Assembly: GCA_026225235.1 (NCBI GenBank)
Contig: JAMFSK010000107.1
Coordinates: forward strand, 1 to 41,110
DNA length: 41,110 nt
Reading direction: 5' to 3'
Origin: Burkholderiales bacterium
Lineage (GTDB): Bacteria; Pseudomonadota; Gammaproteobacteria; Burkholderiales; Burkholderiaceae
The notes below the pieces were generated by a model that made no database searches, was not told where the DNA came from, and saw only the letters and a list, made by a program, of their open reading frames with translations. This document shows, piece by piece, positions 24,133 through 34,292 of this stretch; the first letter of the stretch is position 1, and every line of letters starts with the position of its first letter. The position numbers and the translations under genes were made by a program.

Positions 24133-26366
24133 GGGTTGCCAGCATCACGCCGGCTGCCGCGCTCGTCGAGCCGGCGAACAGCCCGGTCGATGCGAGTGCC
24201 TTCATCGACACGCTCTACGAAAACCGCTGGCTGATCGCGGGTCTCACGGCCCTCACGACAGCGATCGGCGTGGGGTATGCCGTGCTGGCCGCGCCGGTCT
24301 ACCAGTCGGACATCCTGATCCAGGTCGAGGACAACCCGAACTCGCCCAATGATGCGCTCTCGAGCGTCTCGCAGATGTTCGACATCAAGTCAGAAGCATC
24401 GGACGAGATCGAGATCCTGCAGTCGCGCCTGGTCCTGACGCCCACTGTCAACAACACCGGACTCACGATCGACGTCGAACCGCACCGCTTCCCCGTCTTC
24501 GGGCGCTGGCTGTCAACGCAGCTCAAGGGCTTGTGGACGCCAGGCTTGTTCGGCCGCGGCGGCTATGTCTGGGGGCAGGAGCAGGCTAGCGTGCCGAGCT
24601 TCGATCCGCCGAGCACGCTCTTTGGCAAGCCTTTCAAGCTGGTCGCCGCCGCGAACGGACAGTACTCGCTCAACAACGAGCGTGCCGGCATCCACGTGAC
24701 CGGTCATGTTGGCCAGCCGCTCACCGTGCAGACCGCGGACGGTCCGCTTTCGGTCAACGTGGCGAGTCTCTCCGCGCTTCCCGGCGGGACCTTCATGCTC
24801 ACGCGTGTATCCGTGGTGGATGCCGTTCAGTCGCTCCAGAAAGCGATGCGCATCGCCCAGACAACCAAAGACTCCGACGTGATCCAGGCGAGCCTGCAAG
24901 GTCGCGATCCGAACCAGACCAGCCAGATCCTCACGGAGATCGGCCAACAGTACGTGCGCCAGAACGTCGAGCGTAAATCGGCCGAAGCGGAGAAGTCGAT
25001 CTCGTTTCTTAACGTCCAACTGCCGCAACTCAAGCATCAGCTCGAGGAATCGGAAAACGCCTACAACGCGTTCCGCACGGCGAATGCGACGCTCGACCTG
25101 AGCGAGGAAGGCTCGGCCGTGCTCCAGCAGACCGTCGACTCCCAGAACAAGCTCGCCGATCTCGAACAGAAACGCAACGAACTCGGCGCGCGTTTCACCG
25201 AGAACCATCCGGCCCTGATCGCGATCCTCGACCAGGAAACGGTGCTCAAGCAACGGCTCGCCGCAATCGATTCGAAGACGCGCCAGTTGCCGCAGCTCGA
25301 GCAAACCGAACTGCGCCTTCAACGCGACGTGCAGGTCAACACCGATCTCTACACGGGGCTGCTCAATAGCGCCGAGCAACTGCGTCTGGTCCGGGCGGGC
25401 AAGACCGGCAACGCACGCCTGGTCGATACCGCGGTCGTTTCAGGAGAGCCTGTCAAGCCGAACCGCAAGCTCGTGGTCGTCCTCGGCGCCATGGTCGGTC
25501 TGTTCGGTGGCTGCCTGATCGCCTGGTTCCGCCGCCAGCTTTCACAAGGCATCGTGCATGCGCGCGACATCGAACGCGATACCGGCCTGCCGGTGTATGC
25601 GAGCGTGCCGCACAGCAAACCGCAACGCACCCGCGATGCGCGCATGTGGTCTCAGTCACAGGCCAGCAAGGTGACTTTGCTCGCGCATCTCGATGGCGAC
25701 AGCCTCCCGATTGAAGCGCTGCGCAGTTTCCGCACCGCGCTGCAGTTCGTGCTGCTCGAAGCAAGCAACAATATCGTGCTGATGTCAGGCCCTACCCCAG
25801 GTGTCGGCAAGTCGTTCACCTCGGCCAATCTCGCCGCCGTGCTCGCGGCCTCGCACCAGCGCGTGCTGTTGATCGACGCCGACATGCGCGATGGCGACTT
25901 GCATCGTCACTTCGGCCAGCGTGAAGGCCCGGGCCTCGCCGACCTGATCTCGCGCGACAAGAGCTTCGATACGCTGGTGCATCGCGCCGTCCTGCCGGGT
26001 CTCGATGTCCTCACACGGGGTGTCGCGCCGAGCAACCCGTCGGAAATGCTGACGAGCGAACGCTTCACGCGCTTCGTCACCGAGATCGCGCAGCAATACG
26101 ACATCGTGCTGATCGACACCCCGCCGGTGCTCGCCGTCGCTGACGTGAGCTCGCTCGGCCAGCTTGCCGGCGCAGCGTTCCTCGTGGTGCGGCAAGGCGA
26201 GACGACCGTCGCGCAGATCAAGGAGTCGGCCAAGCGGCTGGCGCATGTCGGCGTCATGCTCAATGGTCTGGTGCTCAACGACGTGAAACCGCGTCCCGGC
26301 GACAAGACTTACGGCTACGGCACCTACACCTATACGGCGAGCCGCGCCCACGCATCGAAGGCTTAA
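24075..26366 (+). CDS. wzc: Tyrosine-protein kinase / chain-length determinant (Wzc family)
   Basis: 763 residues. An inner-membrane BY-kinase that governs polymer length and export together with Wza. The Wzz-type N-terminal domain has TM1 about 50-72 and long periplasmic helices (about 250-430). A second TM lies at about 457-480, after a conserved Pro-rich P-V-K-P-N motif. The cytoplasmic kinase has Walker A GPTPGVGKS (about 571-580), A' LIDADMRD (about 598-606) and B VLIDTPP (about 677-684). The C-terminal tail carries a cluster of four tyrosines (TYGYGTYTYT). The GTG start at 24075 has AGGAG 7 bp upstream and overlaps wzb by 58 bp. It is equivalent to bceF. Confidence 0.95.
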   Translation: MDRSPNTSHKQAGVEGRSLRVASITPAAALVEPANSPVDASAFIDTLYENRWLIAGLTALTTAIGVGYAVLAAPVYQSDILIQVEDNPNSPNDALSSVSQMFDIKSEASDEIEILQSRLVLTPTVNNTGLTIDVEPHRFPVFGRWLSTQLKGLWTPGLFGRGGYVWGQEQASVPSFDPPSTLFGKPFKLVAAANGQYSLNNERAGIHVTGHVGQPLTVQTADGPLSVNVASLSALPGGTFMLTRVSVVDAVQSLQKAMRIAQTTKDSDVIQASLQGRDPNQTSQILTEIGQQYVRQNVERKSAEAEKSISFLNVQLPQLKHQLEESENAYNAFRTANATLDLSEEGSAVLQQTVDSQNKLADLEQKRNELGARFTENHPALIAILDQETVLKQRLAAIDSKTRQLPQLEQTELRLQRDVQVNTDLYTGLLNSAEQLRLVRAGKTGNARLVDTAVVSGEPVKPNRKLVVVLGAMVGLFGGCLIAWFRRQLSQGIVHARDIERDTGLPVYASVPHSKPQRTRDARMWSQSQASKVTLLAHLDGDSLPIEALRSFRTALQFVLLEASNNIVLMSGPTPGVGKSFTSANLAAVLAASHQRVLLIDADMRDGDLHRHFGQREGPGLADLISRDKSFDTLVHRAVLPGLDVLTRGVAPSNPSEMLTSERFTRFVTEIAQQYDIVLIDTPPVLAVADVSSLGQLAGAAFLVVRQGETTVAQIKESAKRLAHVGVMLNGLVLNDVKPRPGDKTYGYGTYTYTASRAHASKA

Positions 26367-26368
26367 CC

Positions 26369-28450
26369 ATGAAGCACCTCCCCCTACCTCCAGCACGCCT
26401 CGCGGCCTGCTGGATCGGGCTCGGCGCGTCCCTGCTGCCGGCTCTCGCGACGGCGCTGACCCTTCATGTCAGCGTCGCGGCGACCGATTTACCCGCCGAC
26501 GCCCAGGTCAATGCAAGCAATGCACCGACCAGCGCGAACGGCGATCTCGGCCTGCGCGCGGCGGTGGCCGTGCTGGCCGCGAACAAGTCGCACTTTGCGG
26601 GCGGCAGCGCCGATCGTATCGACATCGAACTCGGTGCAGGCACCTACCGGCTTACGCAGCCGCTGCGCCTGCAGTTCGATCCGAGCTGGCGCGGCACCGC
26701 CGTGACGATCTCGGGCGCAGGGGAAAACAGGACGATCCTGTCGGGCAGCAAGGTCTTGCAGGGCTTCCGTCCGGTCGGACCCAACGATGCGGCCGCTGCC
26801 CGCCTGCCGGCCGCGGCACGCGGTCATGTGCTCGTGACGAAGCTGGCCGACAGCGGCATTGACGATGCGGGCACCTTCGAGCGCCAGGGCTTCGGAATCC
26901 GCGTGACGCCGGCCCCGCTCGAACTCTTCTACCGTGGCGAACCGCAGACGCTCGCGCGCTGGCCGAGCCAGGGGTTCGCCACCATCGCCTCGCTACCCGC
27001 GGGTGAAAAAGGCCCGAGCTTTACCGTGACCGGCGCGCCACTCGACGCGCTCAAGGGCGAGCCCGATCTTCGCGCCATGGGCTACTGGGCGCGCGACTGG
27101 GCCGACACCACGCTGCCCGTCGAATCGGTCGATCCGTCCTCGGGAACGGTCACCCTTGCCGCACCGGTGCCGGCCTTCGGCATGAAGACCGGCCAGCGCA
27201 TGTATTTCGAAAACGCCTTGTCGCAGCTCGACCATCCGGGTGAGTGGTACCTCGACCGGCAGGCGATGCAGCTCTACTTCTGGCCGCCCGCACCGCTGCA
27301 CGACGGTGACGTCGAGGCGTCAGTGAGCAACCAGTTGCTGGTTTCTACCGTGGCGGTAAATCTGACGATCCGCAATCTCGGCTTCGAAAACACGCGCGGC
27401 AATGCGATCGAAATCAACGGCGGCCTGAACGTCGCGATCGATCACGCCAGCGTGCGCAACGCGGGCAGCGTCGCGGTCTGGTCGACGGCAAGCAACAGTC
27501 ACTACCGGTTCATGAACATCTCGAACACGGGTGAAGGCGGCTTCGTGGTCTACGCGGGTAACCGTCAGTCGCTGTCGAGCGGCAACGTCTCGATCGAAGA
27601 CAGCGTGTTGCACGACTATGCGCGGCGCTCGCGCGCCTATCGGCCCGCGATCAGCATCTCGGGCGTTGGCGACCGGATCGAACGCAACCATATCTACAAC
27701 GGACCGCATGCCGCGATCATCTTCAACGGCAACGACCATGTGATCAGCGGCAACGAGATCGATCACGTCGCGCAAGAGGCCGGCGACACCGGCGCGCTCT
27801 ATACGGGCCGCGACTGGACCGCGCGTGGCACCGTGATCGAGGGCAATTTCCTGCACGACATCGGCAGCGCGGCGCAGCCACAGGCGACCATGGGCATCTA
27901 TCTCGACGATCAGGGCGGCGGCACGACGATTCGCCGCAACATCTTCTCGAAGGTCAACCAGGCGATCTTTATCGGCGGCGGCCGCGACAACCTCGTCGAG
28001 GACAACCTCTTCGTCAACTGCATGCCGGCGATCTATATCGACTCGCGCGGGCTGTCGTGGCAGAAGGGCCTGGCCGACGATCCCAACGGCCAGCTGCGTC
28101 ATCAGCTCACGCTCGTCAACTTCAGCCAGCCGCCCTACTCGACCCGCTACCCGAGCCTCGCGACGCTGCTCAACGATGCACCGGGAGCGCCCAAGGGCAA
28201 TGTCCTGCGTCGCAACGCGGTGATCAATGGCAAGGCTATGTCGATCGATGCACGTGCCACGCCGTATATCGACATCGGCACGACCTACGAGTCGAGCCAG
28301 TTGAATTTCGTCAAGCCGATGGCCGATGCGCAGCGCAGTTCTTTAGCGGACCTGCAGATCGCGCCGTCGTCACCGGCCGTGCGTGACGGGTTCCAGATTT
28401 CACCGTTTCGCCCAACCGATTCGGCAAGCGACACCAAGCCGGAGCACTAA
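26369..28450 (+). CDS. Secreted right-handed parallel beta-helix protein, GH141-like
   Basis: 693 residues. A signal peptide of about 30 residues (to LATALT) predicts export. The N-terminal segment resembles carbohydrate-active beta-helix proteins: GAGTYRLTQPLRLQFD, a plate with LARWPSQGF, GYWARDWAD, and GEWYLDRQAMQLYFWPP. The rest (about 320-600) is a series of PbH1-like repeats rich in N-x-I/F and GNxI patterns, such as IERNHIYNG, VISGNEIDHV and VIEGNFLHDI. The layout recalls glycoside hydrolase family 141, whose known members cut fucosides or xylan, but no catalytic residue can be fixed from here. It starts 3 bp after wzc. It may trim, cut or bind the EPS in the periplasm. Confidence 0.8.
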   Translation: MKHLPLPPARLAACWIGLGASLLPALATALTLHVSVAATDLPADAQVNASNAPTSANGDLGLRAAVAVLAANKSHFAGGSADRIDIELGAGTYRLTQPLRLQFDPSWRGTAVTISGAGENRTILSGSKVLQGFRPVGPNDAAAARLPAAARGHVLVTKLADSGIDDAGTFERQGFGIRVTPAPLELFYRGEPQTLARWPSQGFATIASLPAGEKGPSFTVTGAPLDALKGEPDLRAMGYWARDWADTTLPVESVDPSSGTVTLAAPVPAFGMKTGQRMYFENALSQLDHPGEWYLDRQAMQLYFWPPAPLHDGDVEASVSNQLLVSTVAVNLTIRNLGFENTRGNAIEINGGLNVAIDHASVRNAGSVAVWSTASNSHYRFMNISNTGEGGFVVYAGNRQSLSSGNVSIEDSVLHDYARRSRAYRPAISISGVGDRIERNHIYNGPHAAIIFNGNDHVISGNEIDHVAQEAGDTGALYTGRDWTARGTVIEGNFLHDIGSAAQPQATMGIYLDDQGGGTTIRRNIFSKVNQAIFIGGGRDNLVEDNLFVNCMPAIYIDSRGLSWQKGLADDPNGQLRHQLTLVNFSQPPYSTRYPSLATLLNDAPGAPKGNVLRRNAVINGKAMSIDARATPYIDIGTTYESSQLNFVKPMADAQRSSLADLQIAPSSPAVRDGFQISPFRPTDSASDTKPEH

Positions 28451-28603
28451 AGCAGAAGCGCGACACAAGGTTCGAGTGGGCCGTGGCGAAACGGACCGGA
28501 GCCGTGGGTAGCGGGCAGCAACCATAACAACGACATAGCAACACCAGATCAGTTCGGACCGGCAACGGACCAGCAGGCGATTTCACACGGGACCCGCGAC
28601 ATC

Positions 28604-30574
28604 ATGCGCTTCAGAAAAGACATCAATGCCTTACGAGGAGTGGCCGTCGCGCTGGTCGCGCTGTTCCACTTCCAGACCCCGGGCTTCAATGGCGGCTTTA
28701 TCGGGGTCGACGTGTTCTTCGTGATCTCGGGCTACCTGATGACGGCCATCGTCATCGGCCGGCTCGACAAAGACCGTTTCAGCCTCTGGGATTTCTACGT
28801 CGCGCGCTTCACGCGGATCGTGCCCGCGCTTGCGACACTGGCCGCCGTGCTCATGGTGTTCGGCTGGTTCTATCTCGACGCCCACGCCTACAAGGTCCTC
28901 GCCGAACACTCGGGCGCGGCGCTGACCTTCATCTCGAACTTCGTGTTCTGGCGCGAGGCGGGCTACTTTGACGCATCCTCGCAATCGAAGTGGCTGCTAC
29001 ACACCTGGTCGCTCGCCGTCGAGTGGCAGTTCTATATCGTCTACCCGATCATCCTGATGCTCGGCGCACGCGTGTTCGGCAACAAGCGGTCGGTCTACCA
29101 GGTGGTGCTCGTGCTGATCGGGCTCGTCTCGTTCGCCCTCGATCCGGTGGTCGCGCGCAGCCACCCCGAAGCCAACTTCTTCCTGCTGCCGACGCGCGCC
29201 TGGGAAATGGTGCTCGGCGGCCTGGTGATGCTCAATGCCGAGCGCTTCAAGTTCACGCCGCGCACAGCCAACGCGCTACAGACGGTCGGCCTCGTGGCGA
29301 TCGTCGGCGCGGGCCTCTTCTTCACTGAGGCGTTCGACTGGCCCGGCGTGATGACGCTGGTACCGGCACTCGGTGCGGCGCTCGTCATCCTGAGCGCGGC
29401 GAATGACAGCCCGTTCTCGAACTTCACGCCGATGCAGGCACTGGGCCGCTGGTCCTATTCGATCTATCTCTGGCACTGGCCGCTGACCGTACTGATCCAC
29501 TACCTCGATGTGCCAAGCCATAACCCGTTCGTGATCGCCGGGGGCCTAGCCCTGTCGGTCCTGCTCGGCTTCGTCTCGTACGAACTCGTCGAACGGCGTG
29601 CCGCAGGATTGCGCGAGCGTTTCGGCCTGCGCGGCGTCGGCACGCTGGCCACCGCACCGATCGCCATCGTGCTCGCCTGCACCGCGGTGACTTTCGCCAA
29701 CGGCGCGGCCGCGCGCCTGCCCAACCAGATCAAGCTCGTCTCGGCCGCGAGTACGGACGTCGATCCGCGGCGCACCGAATGCCTGACGAACAGCGTTCAG
29801 CGCATGGTCGCCGGGTCCGGCGAAATCGGCTGCAAGTACGGCACCTCGACCAAGGTCGGGGCGATCGTCTGGGGCGACAGTCACGGCAACGCCGTGATCC
29901 CCGGCGTCGTCACCGCCGCGGCGGCAAGCGACGACAGCGTGATGTTCTTCGGCACCTCGGGCTGCCCGCCGTTCGAGGGCGCCAGCCGCTTCGGCAAGCA
30001 TACCGAGGAGCCCTGCCGCTTCTTCGCCAAGCGCGTCGCCGACGAGATCCGGCAATACCCGACCAGCGTGCCGGTGATCGTTGTCGCCCGCTTCTCGGCC
30101 TACGTCGATGGCAAGACCGACAGCGTCGATCCGACCATCCTGATCGGCTATGACGGCGAACGCCCGCTGACTGACCCGGCCCAAAGACGCACGCGTTATG
30201 CGAGCTTCCTGACGAAGGATCTCTGCGCACTCGCGCAAAGCCGCCCCGTCTACGTACTGATGCCGATCCCCGAGATGGACCACGATGTGCCGAACTACCT
30301 GGCGAAGTCGATGATCCTGGGCCGGCATACCGAAGACGTCTCGATTGCCGAGTCGGACTACTTCAAACGCAATGCGCTCGCGCGTGCAGCGATTGAGGAC
30401 GCCGCGACGCATTGCGGGGTCAAGACACTCGACCCCCTGCCCTATCTGTGCCGCGACGGACGCTGCTTTGGCTCCGATGCGCTGATGCCGCTCTATATCG
30501 ACGGCGACCACCTGAGCGAACGAGGCAGCGAGCGGCTCACCCCGCTGTTTCGTTCGGTCTTCGACGCAAGCTAG
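28604..30574 (+). CDS. OafA/YrhL-type membrane O-acyltransferase with SGNH domain
   Basis: 656 residues. The N-terminal acyltransferase-3 domain (about 1-370) has about ten membrane segments and the conserved start KDINALRGVAVALVALFHF (His22), FIGVDVFFVISGYLM and WSLAVEWQFYIVYP. The C-terminal SGNH-hydrolase-like domain (about 400-656) keeps GDSH (about 423) and DGDHLSERG (about 632). Proteins of this shape transfer acetyl groups onto polysaccharides across the inner membrane, so it probably acetylates the EPS. A 153-bp gap with no gene precedes it, and wzx starts 9 bp after its stop. Confidence 0.92.
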   Translation: MRFRKDINALRGVAVALVALFHFQTPGFNGGFIGVDVFFVISGYLMTAIVIGRLDKDRFSLWDFYVARFTRIVPALATLAAVLMVFGWFYLDAHAYKVLAEHSGAALTFISNFVFWREAGYFDASSQSKWLLHTWSLAVEWQFYIVYPIILMLGARVFGNKRSVYQVVLVLIGLVSFALDPVVARSHPEANFFLLPTRAWEMVLGGLVMLNAERFKFTPRTANALQTVGLVAIVGAGLFFTEAFDWPGVMTLVPALGAALVILSAANDSPFSNFTPMQALGRWSYSIYLWHWPLTVLIHYLDVPSHNPFVIAGGLALSVLLGFVSYELVERRAAGLRERFGLRGVGTLATAPIAIVLACTAVTFANGAAARLPNQIKLVSAASTDVDPRRTECLTNSVQRMVAGSGEIGCKYGTSTKVGAIVWGDSHGNAVIPGVVTAAAASDDSVMFFGTSGCPPFEGASRFGKHTEEPCRFFAKRVADEIRQYPTSVPVIVVARFSAYVDGKTDSVDPTILIGYDGERPLTDPAQRRTRYASFLTKDLCALAQSRPVYVLMPIPEMDHDVPNYLAKSMILGRHTEDVSIAESDYFKRNALARAAIEDAATHCGVKTLDPLPYLCRDGRCFGSDALMPLYIDGDHLSERGSERLTPLFRSVFDAS

Positions 30575-30582
30575 GTTCTTCC

Positions 30583-32025
30583 ATGTCCACTCCTCAACCT
30601 TCGGTCGGGCGTAACGCACGCTGGCTTGCCACTGCGCAGATCGCCAAGAGCGTGGTCCAGCTCGTCGGCCTGTCGATTCTGTCGCGCTTGCTAAGCCCGG
30701 CTGATTTCGGCGTGATGGCGCTTGCGACGGTCGTCACCAATTTCGCGGGACTGCTGCGCGACATGGGCACTGGTCCCGCGCTGATCCGAAGCCGCGACAT
30801 GTCGCCTACGCTGGCGAACTCGGTGTTCTGGGTCAACATCAGCGCGGGCTCGGCGATCGCCGTCGCGATTGTCGCCTTCTCGGTGCCGCTCGCGCGGCTG
30901 TTCAATTCCGGCTCGCTGAGCCATGTGCTGTGCTGGCTCGCGCTGACCTTCCCGATCATGAGCTTCGGCGCGGCCCACCAGGCGCTGCTCGAACGCGCCT
31001 CGCAATTCCGCACGGTGGCCCGCTCAGACGTGCTCTCGTACACGAGCGGGATGTGCGCGGCGATCCTGGCGGCGCACTTCGGCCTCGGGCTCACGAGCCT
31101 CGTGGTCCAGGCACTGGTGCACTCGACCCTGTCGTCGACGCAGATGTATCTCGCCTCGCCGTGGCGGCCGACCTTCCGCTGGGACGGCAAGGAAGTGCGC
31201 AGCATCTTCGGCTTTTCGTCGAACCTCACACTGTCGAACCTGGTGATCTACCTGAACCGCAATGCCGACTCGATGATCGTCGGCAAGGTGCTCGGCGCCA
31301 TTGCGCTCGGCCCCTATTCGCTGGCGTTCAAGATCATGCTTTACCCGCTGCAGAGCATCGCCTTCGTTGCTTCAAAGGCGCTCTATCCGGTGCTTAGCGC
31401 CCACCAGGGCGACCCCGACAAACAACGCGCGAGTTATCTGCAGAGTGTCTCGTTCGTCGCCTTGATCACCGCGCCGCTGATGGGCGGCCTGGTGGCCTTA
31501 CGCGAACCATTTATCGCGGTCGCGCTCGGCCACAAATGGGCGAGTGTCGCGCCACTGCTCGTCTGGCTCGCGCCGGTCGGTTTCGTGCAGGCAGTGCTGA
31601 GCACGGCGCCCGCCGTCTTCATGGTCAAAGGCCGCACCGACTGGCTGCTGATGCTCAACTTCTGCGTCGCCGTGCTCCATATCGCCTGCTGGCTAATCGG
31701 CGCGCATTTCGGTTTGCAGGGCATCGCCGCAGGCTACCTCGTGGCAACGTGCCTGAGCGCGCCCGTGCACCTTGGCGTGACCGCACGGCTGCTCGAGATG
31801 CCATTCAGCGCGCTCTATCGCGCGCTGCGCTGGCAGGTGCTGCTCGGCGTAGGCGTGTGCATCGTTGCGATGCTGGCGAGCCGCGCGATGGACCAGTTCG
31901 ACCTGCCTGCCCTCGCGCGCCTGATCGTCGCAGGACTCGTCGCGGTCGCGTACGGCTTGTGGCACCTGAGCCGCTTCAATCCCGACCAGATGTTCGTGCT
32001 GCGCCGCGCGCTGCGCTTCGCCTGA
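30583..32025 (+). CDS. wzx: Repeat-unit flippase, Wzx-like (polysaccharide biosynthesis protein)
   Basis: 480 residues from the ATG at 30583; an open frame extends upstream but has no ribosome site. Many hydrophobic segments, and the N-terminus (ARWLATAQIAKSVVQLVGLSILSRLLSPADFGVMAL) belongs to the lipopolysaccharide-biosynthesis MATE/MOP flippase group of the WzxC kind. It should flip undecaprenyl-linked repeat units to the periplasmic face. It lies between the acyltransferase and a GT2 gene. It could also be named wzxC or bce-like; the exact substrate is not visible. Confidence 0.9.
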   Translation: MSTPQPSVGRNARWLATAQIAKSVVQLVGLSILSRLLSPADFGVMALATVVTNFAGLLRDMGTGPALIRSRDMSPTLANSVFWVNISAGSAIAVAIVAFSVPLARLFNSGSLSHVLCWLALTFPIMSFGAAHQALLERASQFRTVARSDVLSYTSGMCAAILAAHFGLGLTSLVVQALVHSTLSSTQMYLASPWRPTFRWDGKEVRSIFGFSSNLTLSNLVIYLNRNADSMIVGKVLGAIALGPYSLAFKIMLYPLQSIAFVASKALYPVLSAHQGDPDKQRASYLQSVSFVALITAPLMGGLVALREPFIAVALGHKWASVAPLLVWLAPVGFVQAVLSTAPAVFMVKGRTDWLLMLNFCVAVLHIACWLIGAHFGLQGIAAGYLVATCLSAPVHLGVTARLLEMPFSALYRALRWQVLLGVGVCIVAMLASRAMDQFDLPALARLIVAGLVAVAYGLWHLSRFNPDQMFVLRRALRFA

Positions 32026-32058
32026 CCGCCTGAATCGAATGAATATGAGGAGTTACCG

Positions 32059-33015
32059 ATGAACTCGCCCCTGGTCACTGCCATCATCCCGACCTACTGC
32101 CGCGCAGCCATGGTCCGTCAGGCCGTTGAGACGGTGCTCGCGCAGGACTACCCCGCGGTCGAGGTCATCGTCGTCGACGACAACACCGATCCGGCCGAGC
32201 AGCGCGGCGTGCGCGAGGCGCTCGCCGATTTCGGCGACAACGTCGTGGTGATCCCGAACGCCCGCTCAAAAGGCGCCTGCGGCGCCCGTAACACCGGCAT
32301 CTTGCGCGCGCGCGGGGAATTCATCGCGTTTCTCGACGACGACGACCTCTGGATGCCCGGCAAGATCCGCGAGCAGGTTGCCCTGCTCGAGCGCACGCCC
32401 TACGTCGGCGCGCTATGCCACTACATTGACGTCGATGTCGAATTCAACCACGCCCGTCGATGCCGCCCGAGCGAGCCCGTGTTCACGCGCCAGCAGGCAC
32501 TCGGCGGTGAGTGCCCGACCTCGACGAGCCTCGTGCTGGTCAAGAAGGCCGTGCTCATCGAAGCCGGCTTGTTCGACGAGACGCTGCCGAGTTTCCAGGA
32601 CTTTGACATGTGGCTGCGCTGTCTCGCCTTCGGTGACTTCGGTTACGTCGACGAAGCGCTCGTGACTTTCGTGCAGCACGGGGGCGACCGCACCAGCGTC
32701 AACCTCAAGCGGCGCATGGCCGGGCTCGCTGCGATCGAGAAGAAATGGGGCTCGCAGATGAATGGTCACACCGACTTCACGGCGTTCAAGCGCCGCGTGC
32801 AGGTCGACGCCTTGATCGCCAACGGCAAGGCGCGGCTCGGCTTGCATTACTTCGTCGCCGTCGATTTTTTTGTACGCGCGATGATTGCCGATCGCGGTTC
32901 GAAACGCACCGCCTTCTGGCTTGCCATCGGGCTGCTGGGTGCGCGCGGCGGCAAGGCGCTCTATGCACGGCTGCTGAGCGTACGGCACGTCGAAACCGTC
33001 GCGGTCACCGCATGA
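32059..33015 (+). CDS. Glycosyltransferase family 2
   Basis: 318 residues. GT-A fold: VTAIIPTYCRAAMVRQAVETVL with the nucleotide-binding VIVVDDNTD, then GACGARNTGIL, and the metal-binding DDDDLW (about 92-97). EAGLFDETLPSFQDFDMWLR supplies the catalytic region. It adds a sugar to the growing repeat unit at the cytoplasmic side of the inner membrane. The donor sugar is not predictable from sequence. GAGGAG lies about 8 bp before the ATG. The last 40 residues contain a hydrophobic, possibly membrane-associated stretch. Confidence 0.92.
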   Translation: MNSPLVTAIIPTYCRAAMVRQAVETVLAQDYPAVEVIVVDDNTDPAEQRGVREALADFGDNVVVIPNARSKGACGARNTGILRARGEFIAFLDDDDLWMPGKIREQVALLERTPYVGALCHYIDVDVEFNHARRCRPSEPVFTRQQALGGECPTSTSLVLVKKAVLIEAGLFDETLPSFQDFDMWLRCLAFGDFGYVDEALVTFVQHGGDRTSVNLKRRMAGLAAIEKKWGSQMNGHTDFTAFKRRVQVDALIANGKARLGLHYFVAVDFFVRAMIADRGSKRTAFWLAIGLLGARGGKALYARLLSVRHVETVAVTA

Positions 33016-33061
33016 GCTGCGACGTCCAACGCTCCATGAGCGCTTCGGTGAGGGCTCAGCC

Positions 33062-34285
33062 ATGAAACGCATCGTCTTGCGCATGATCGCCGACCTGCGC
33101 GCGAACCCCTTCGCGCATGGCCTGTTCCTGCTGCTGCCCGCGATCCAGTTCGGCCTCAGTTACTTTGTGTCGGTAGCGGCGGTGCTCTTCGTGCTGCTCG
33201 CGTGGCATATGCGCATGCGCGTGATGCCGATGCAGACGAGCATTGTGGTGATCGCGGTATCGCTGAGCCTGCTGTGGGCCACCATCTACCTGCCCGAGAT
33301 GCCCAATATGCCGCGCGAAATGCGCCTCGCGGCCGGCATGCTGCTGCTTGCCTGGGGGCTCAACGGCACGCCGCGTCACGACTTCTCGAAGCTCAACGGG
33401 ATGTGGCCGCTCATGGTGCTGCTCGGGCTGACCTTCGCCGCGCTGCTCCAATATGTCGCCGGCCGCAAAGGCATCGCACTGTACGTGCCGACCAAGTTCT
33501 TCCTTAACAGCAACGATATCTCGCTCGCAGCCGCATGGGCCGAACATGCACGCGAGCACGGCTATGACTTCACGATCCGGCCCTCGGCGAGCTTTTCGGA
33601 ACCCTCGTATCTCGGCGGCATCAGCCTGTTTCTGAACTTCGTGTGCCTGCATACGCTGCGCGGCCGCGCACGCCTGCTCGCGAACCTCTCGGCGGTCGCG
33701 GCCTGCCTGATCGCCCAGACCTTCTTCGGGCTGATCGCGAACCTGGTGATCATGTTCGCGTTCTACCACCGCCATATCAACAAGAGCGTGATGCTCTGCC
33801 TCGCGGCGCTCGGACTGGCCACGCTCGCCTTGCCGATCTTCGCCGCCGAGCCGAGCCGGCTTGAACGCATCCTGTCGGGCAATGACGTCTCGACCGGGCT
33901 GCGCGTGTTCCAGCCGTTTGAACTGCTGGGTCATGTGTTCTCGGACGCACCGTTCGGCATCCCGATGACGGCCTCGCTCGAATACTTCATTCAACACGGC
34001 ATGGTCCAGCGCTTCGAGGATGCACCGTTTCAAAACGGCGCACTGAACGTGATGTTCGCCTTCGGCTGGGTCGGCATCGCCGTGCTCTGGATGTTTCTGC
34101 GCACAGCGGGCGGCGGGATCTGCGCGCTGTTCCTGCTGTTGCTGATGTGCCAGAACGGCGCACCGTTCGACTTTGACAAGATCGTCATGGCGATCTTCGC
34201 GATTCACCTGGCCCGTCATATCCGTTCGACGACCGACCTCCACACGCTCACGCGTCTGACGGCCCCGCGCCGCCGGCGCGCGTAA
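33062..34285 (+). CDS. wzy: Wzy-like EPS polymerase (polytopic membrane protein)
   Basis: 407 residues with about ten to eleven hydrophobic segments and one larger extracytoplasmic loop (about 130-190) containing TIRPSASFSEPSYLGG, a pattern common in O-antigen ligase/polymerase proteins. It has no enzymatic motif of another type, and no other polymerase candidate is in the locus, so it probably joins flipped repeat units. Wzy proteins share little sequence, so the assignment rests on topology and context. A GT4 gene follows after 7 bp. Confidence 0.78.
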   Translation: MKRIVLRMIADLRANPFAHGLFLLLPAIQFGLSYFVSVAAVLFVLLAWHMRMRVMPMQTSIVVIAVSLSLLWATIYLPEMPNMPREMRLAAGMLLLAWGLNGTPRHDFSKLNGMWPLMVLLGLTFAALLQYVAGRKGIALYVPTKFFLNSNDISLAAAWAEHAREHGYDFTIRPSASFSEPSYLGGISLFLNFVCLHTLRGRARLLANLSAVAACLIAQTFFGLIANLVIMFAFYHRHINKSVMLCLAALGLATLALPIFAAEPSRLERILSGNDVSTGLRVFQPFELLGHVFSDAPFGIPMTASLEYFIQHGMVQRFEDAPFQNGALNVMFAFGWVGIAVLWMFLRTAGGGICALFLLLLMCQNGAPFDFDKIVMAIFAIHLARHIRSTTDLHTLTRLTAPRRRRA

Positions 34286-34292
34286 GGAATCC

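Noticed and set aside
27320..28102. Antisense frame over the beta-helix gene
   Set aside because: It is a shadow of a well-supported secreted protein, with no start signal and no motif.
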